A stretch of DNA of 64,000 nt. Source: Flavobacteriales bacterium. Lineage in GTDB: Bacteria; Bacteroidota; Bacteroidia; Flavobacteriales_F; PHOS-HE28. Below the pieces are notes generated by a model that was not told the DNA's origin, made no database searches, and saw only the letters and a list, made by a program, of their open reading frames with translations. Each line of letters starts with the position of its first letter. Within the stretch, counting starts at the first letter, position 1. The stretch is taken from the NCBI GenBank assembly GCA_016704485.1, contig JADJAA010000002.1:1054001-1118000 (forward strand), read 5' to 3'. Shown here piece by piece: positions 63,544-64,000 of this stretch. The translations under genes were made by a program, and so were the position numbers.

Positions 63544-64000
63544 TGATGGGATGTTACCAAAGCCGCCGCTCGGCGAACAGGATTCCCCTGATCCGTATTA
63601 ACTCTATCCACATGCAACCGAAGCGTTGAAAGCGTTGGTGAACGTTGGTTTGTCCACGCACCCAAAGCAATGAATAGTATCACGCTCGACCCATAGGCCC
63701 CCCTTATTTTCGGCGCAGTTCGTGCGAAGTCGAGAACGAGGGCCCGGGAGCTCGCCTGCCAAACGGCTGGGTGAGGTTCAGATCGTTCATAAGTTTTGCG
63801 TCCTTAGGCGGCCAATTGGTTAAGGATCACGTCTTATCATAGGAATGTGGATAAACGAGGACCGATCCATAGATCTCGTATCTTGCACTGTTATTACGCG
63901 TGCTCTCCGGCGTAAGAAACTTCGATCAATGATAACGATCCGGTGATGTGGATGAACGTAGAACGACGGAACTTTGTGGCGTAACGTATAGAATGAACGG
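63544..64000. other. Non-coding 457-base end with DnaA-box-like sites; possible oriC or dnaA promoter
   Basis: No credible gene is seen. A perfect DnaA box in reverse orientation (TGTGGATAA) lies at 63846-63854, with near matches CTATCCACA at 63604-63612 and TGTGGATGA at 63947-63955. GAACTTTG at 63969-63976 precedes an ATG at 63993 by 16 bases, so a plus-strand gene probably begins at the right edge of the window. Confidence 0.4.

Noticed and set aside
1..64000. CRISPR array, insertion sequences or rRNA
   Set aside because: No regular direct repeats with spacers, no transposase-like product and no rRNA sequence were seen in the window.

Overview
The window looks like chromosomal DNA of a Bacteroidota bacterium, most likely of the Flavobacteriales branch, with a GC content near 48-50 % judged by eye. 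The evidence is four or five secreted proteins with C-terminal type IX secretion (T9SS type A) sorting domains, start codons almost without Shine-Dalgarno sequences but often preceded by TAnnTTTG/TTCG-like -7 elements, and typical Bacteroidota families (GWxTD protein, LytS/LytTR pair with a TPR kinase, DUF4846, LysM-PBP1 protein beside guaA, rny-zapA-coiled-coil cluster). I see no rRNA, prophage, insertion sequence or CRISPR. There is one tRNA (tRNA-Ser-UGA). The species cannot be named from the sequence.

Layout. 1-3.7 kb: end of a small membrane protein gene, an ABM-domain membrane protein, a beta-barrel protein, two methyltransferases and a YjbR-like protein. 3.75-8.6 kb: a DUF4340-like protein, then a compact cluster of a C39-like peptidase, a RimK-like ATP-grasp ligase, a GCS2-type carboxylate-amine ligase and an N-formylglutamate amidohydrolase. 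The last three genes overlap by ATGA junctions and the cluster ends at a terminator. Two ligases plus two hydrolases suggest the making and trimming of an unknown glutamate-containing amide or peptide; this is the best candidate for an uncharacterised pathway. 8.6-23.3 kb: secreted T9SS cargo on the minus strand (M36 protease, PQQ-type sugar dehydrogenase, M1 aminopeptidase) mixed with housekeeping genes (PhnP-like hydrolase, tRNA-Ser, GT2, aroQ, xerD). It also holds a GWxTD gene broken by a one-base frameshift and a divergent kinase-fold protein next to the M1 gene.

23.5-29.8 kb: a fused SpmA/SpmB-like transporter, a SET-domain methyltransferase with a poly-lysine tail, a LolA-like protein and a LytS/LytTR two-component system. 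29.9-36.9 kb: a same-strand run of secreted proteins and lipoproteins (beta-helix protein, T9SS repeat protein, several unknowns, LemA-GYF) that ends with a probable caspase-fold protein having a His152/Cys179 dyad. 36.9-43.8 kb: RDD, SpoIIM, a membrane protein, DUF4129, DUF4350, MoxR and DUF58, a classic MoxR envelope-stress-type cluster. 43.9-50.8 kb: a large unknown conserved protein, DUF4846, a LemA/DUF2207 pair and a ParE-type toxin-antitoxin pair facing a second orphan antitoxin-like gene. 51-60 kb: WD40, GT-C-like membrane protein, sugar-nucleotide epimerase, rny, zapA, coiled-coil protein, M23 peptidase, YiiX-like hydrolase and a GDPD lipoprotein. 60-64 kb: a long inverted repeat, the LysM-PBP1 protein, guaA, and a 457-base non-coding end with a perfect DnaA box and two near matches, which could be a replication origin or dnaA promoter region.
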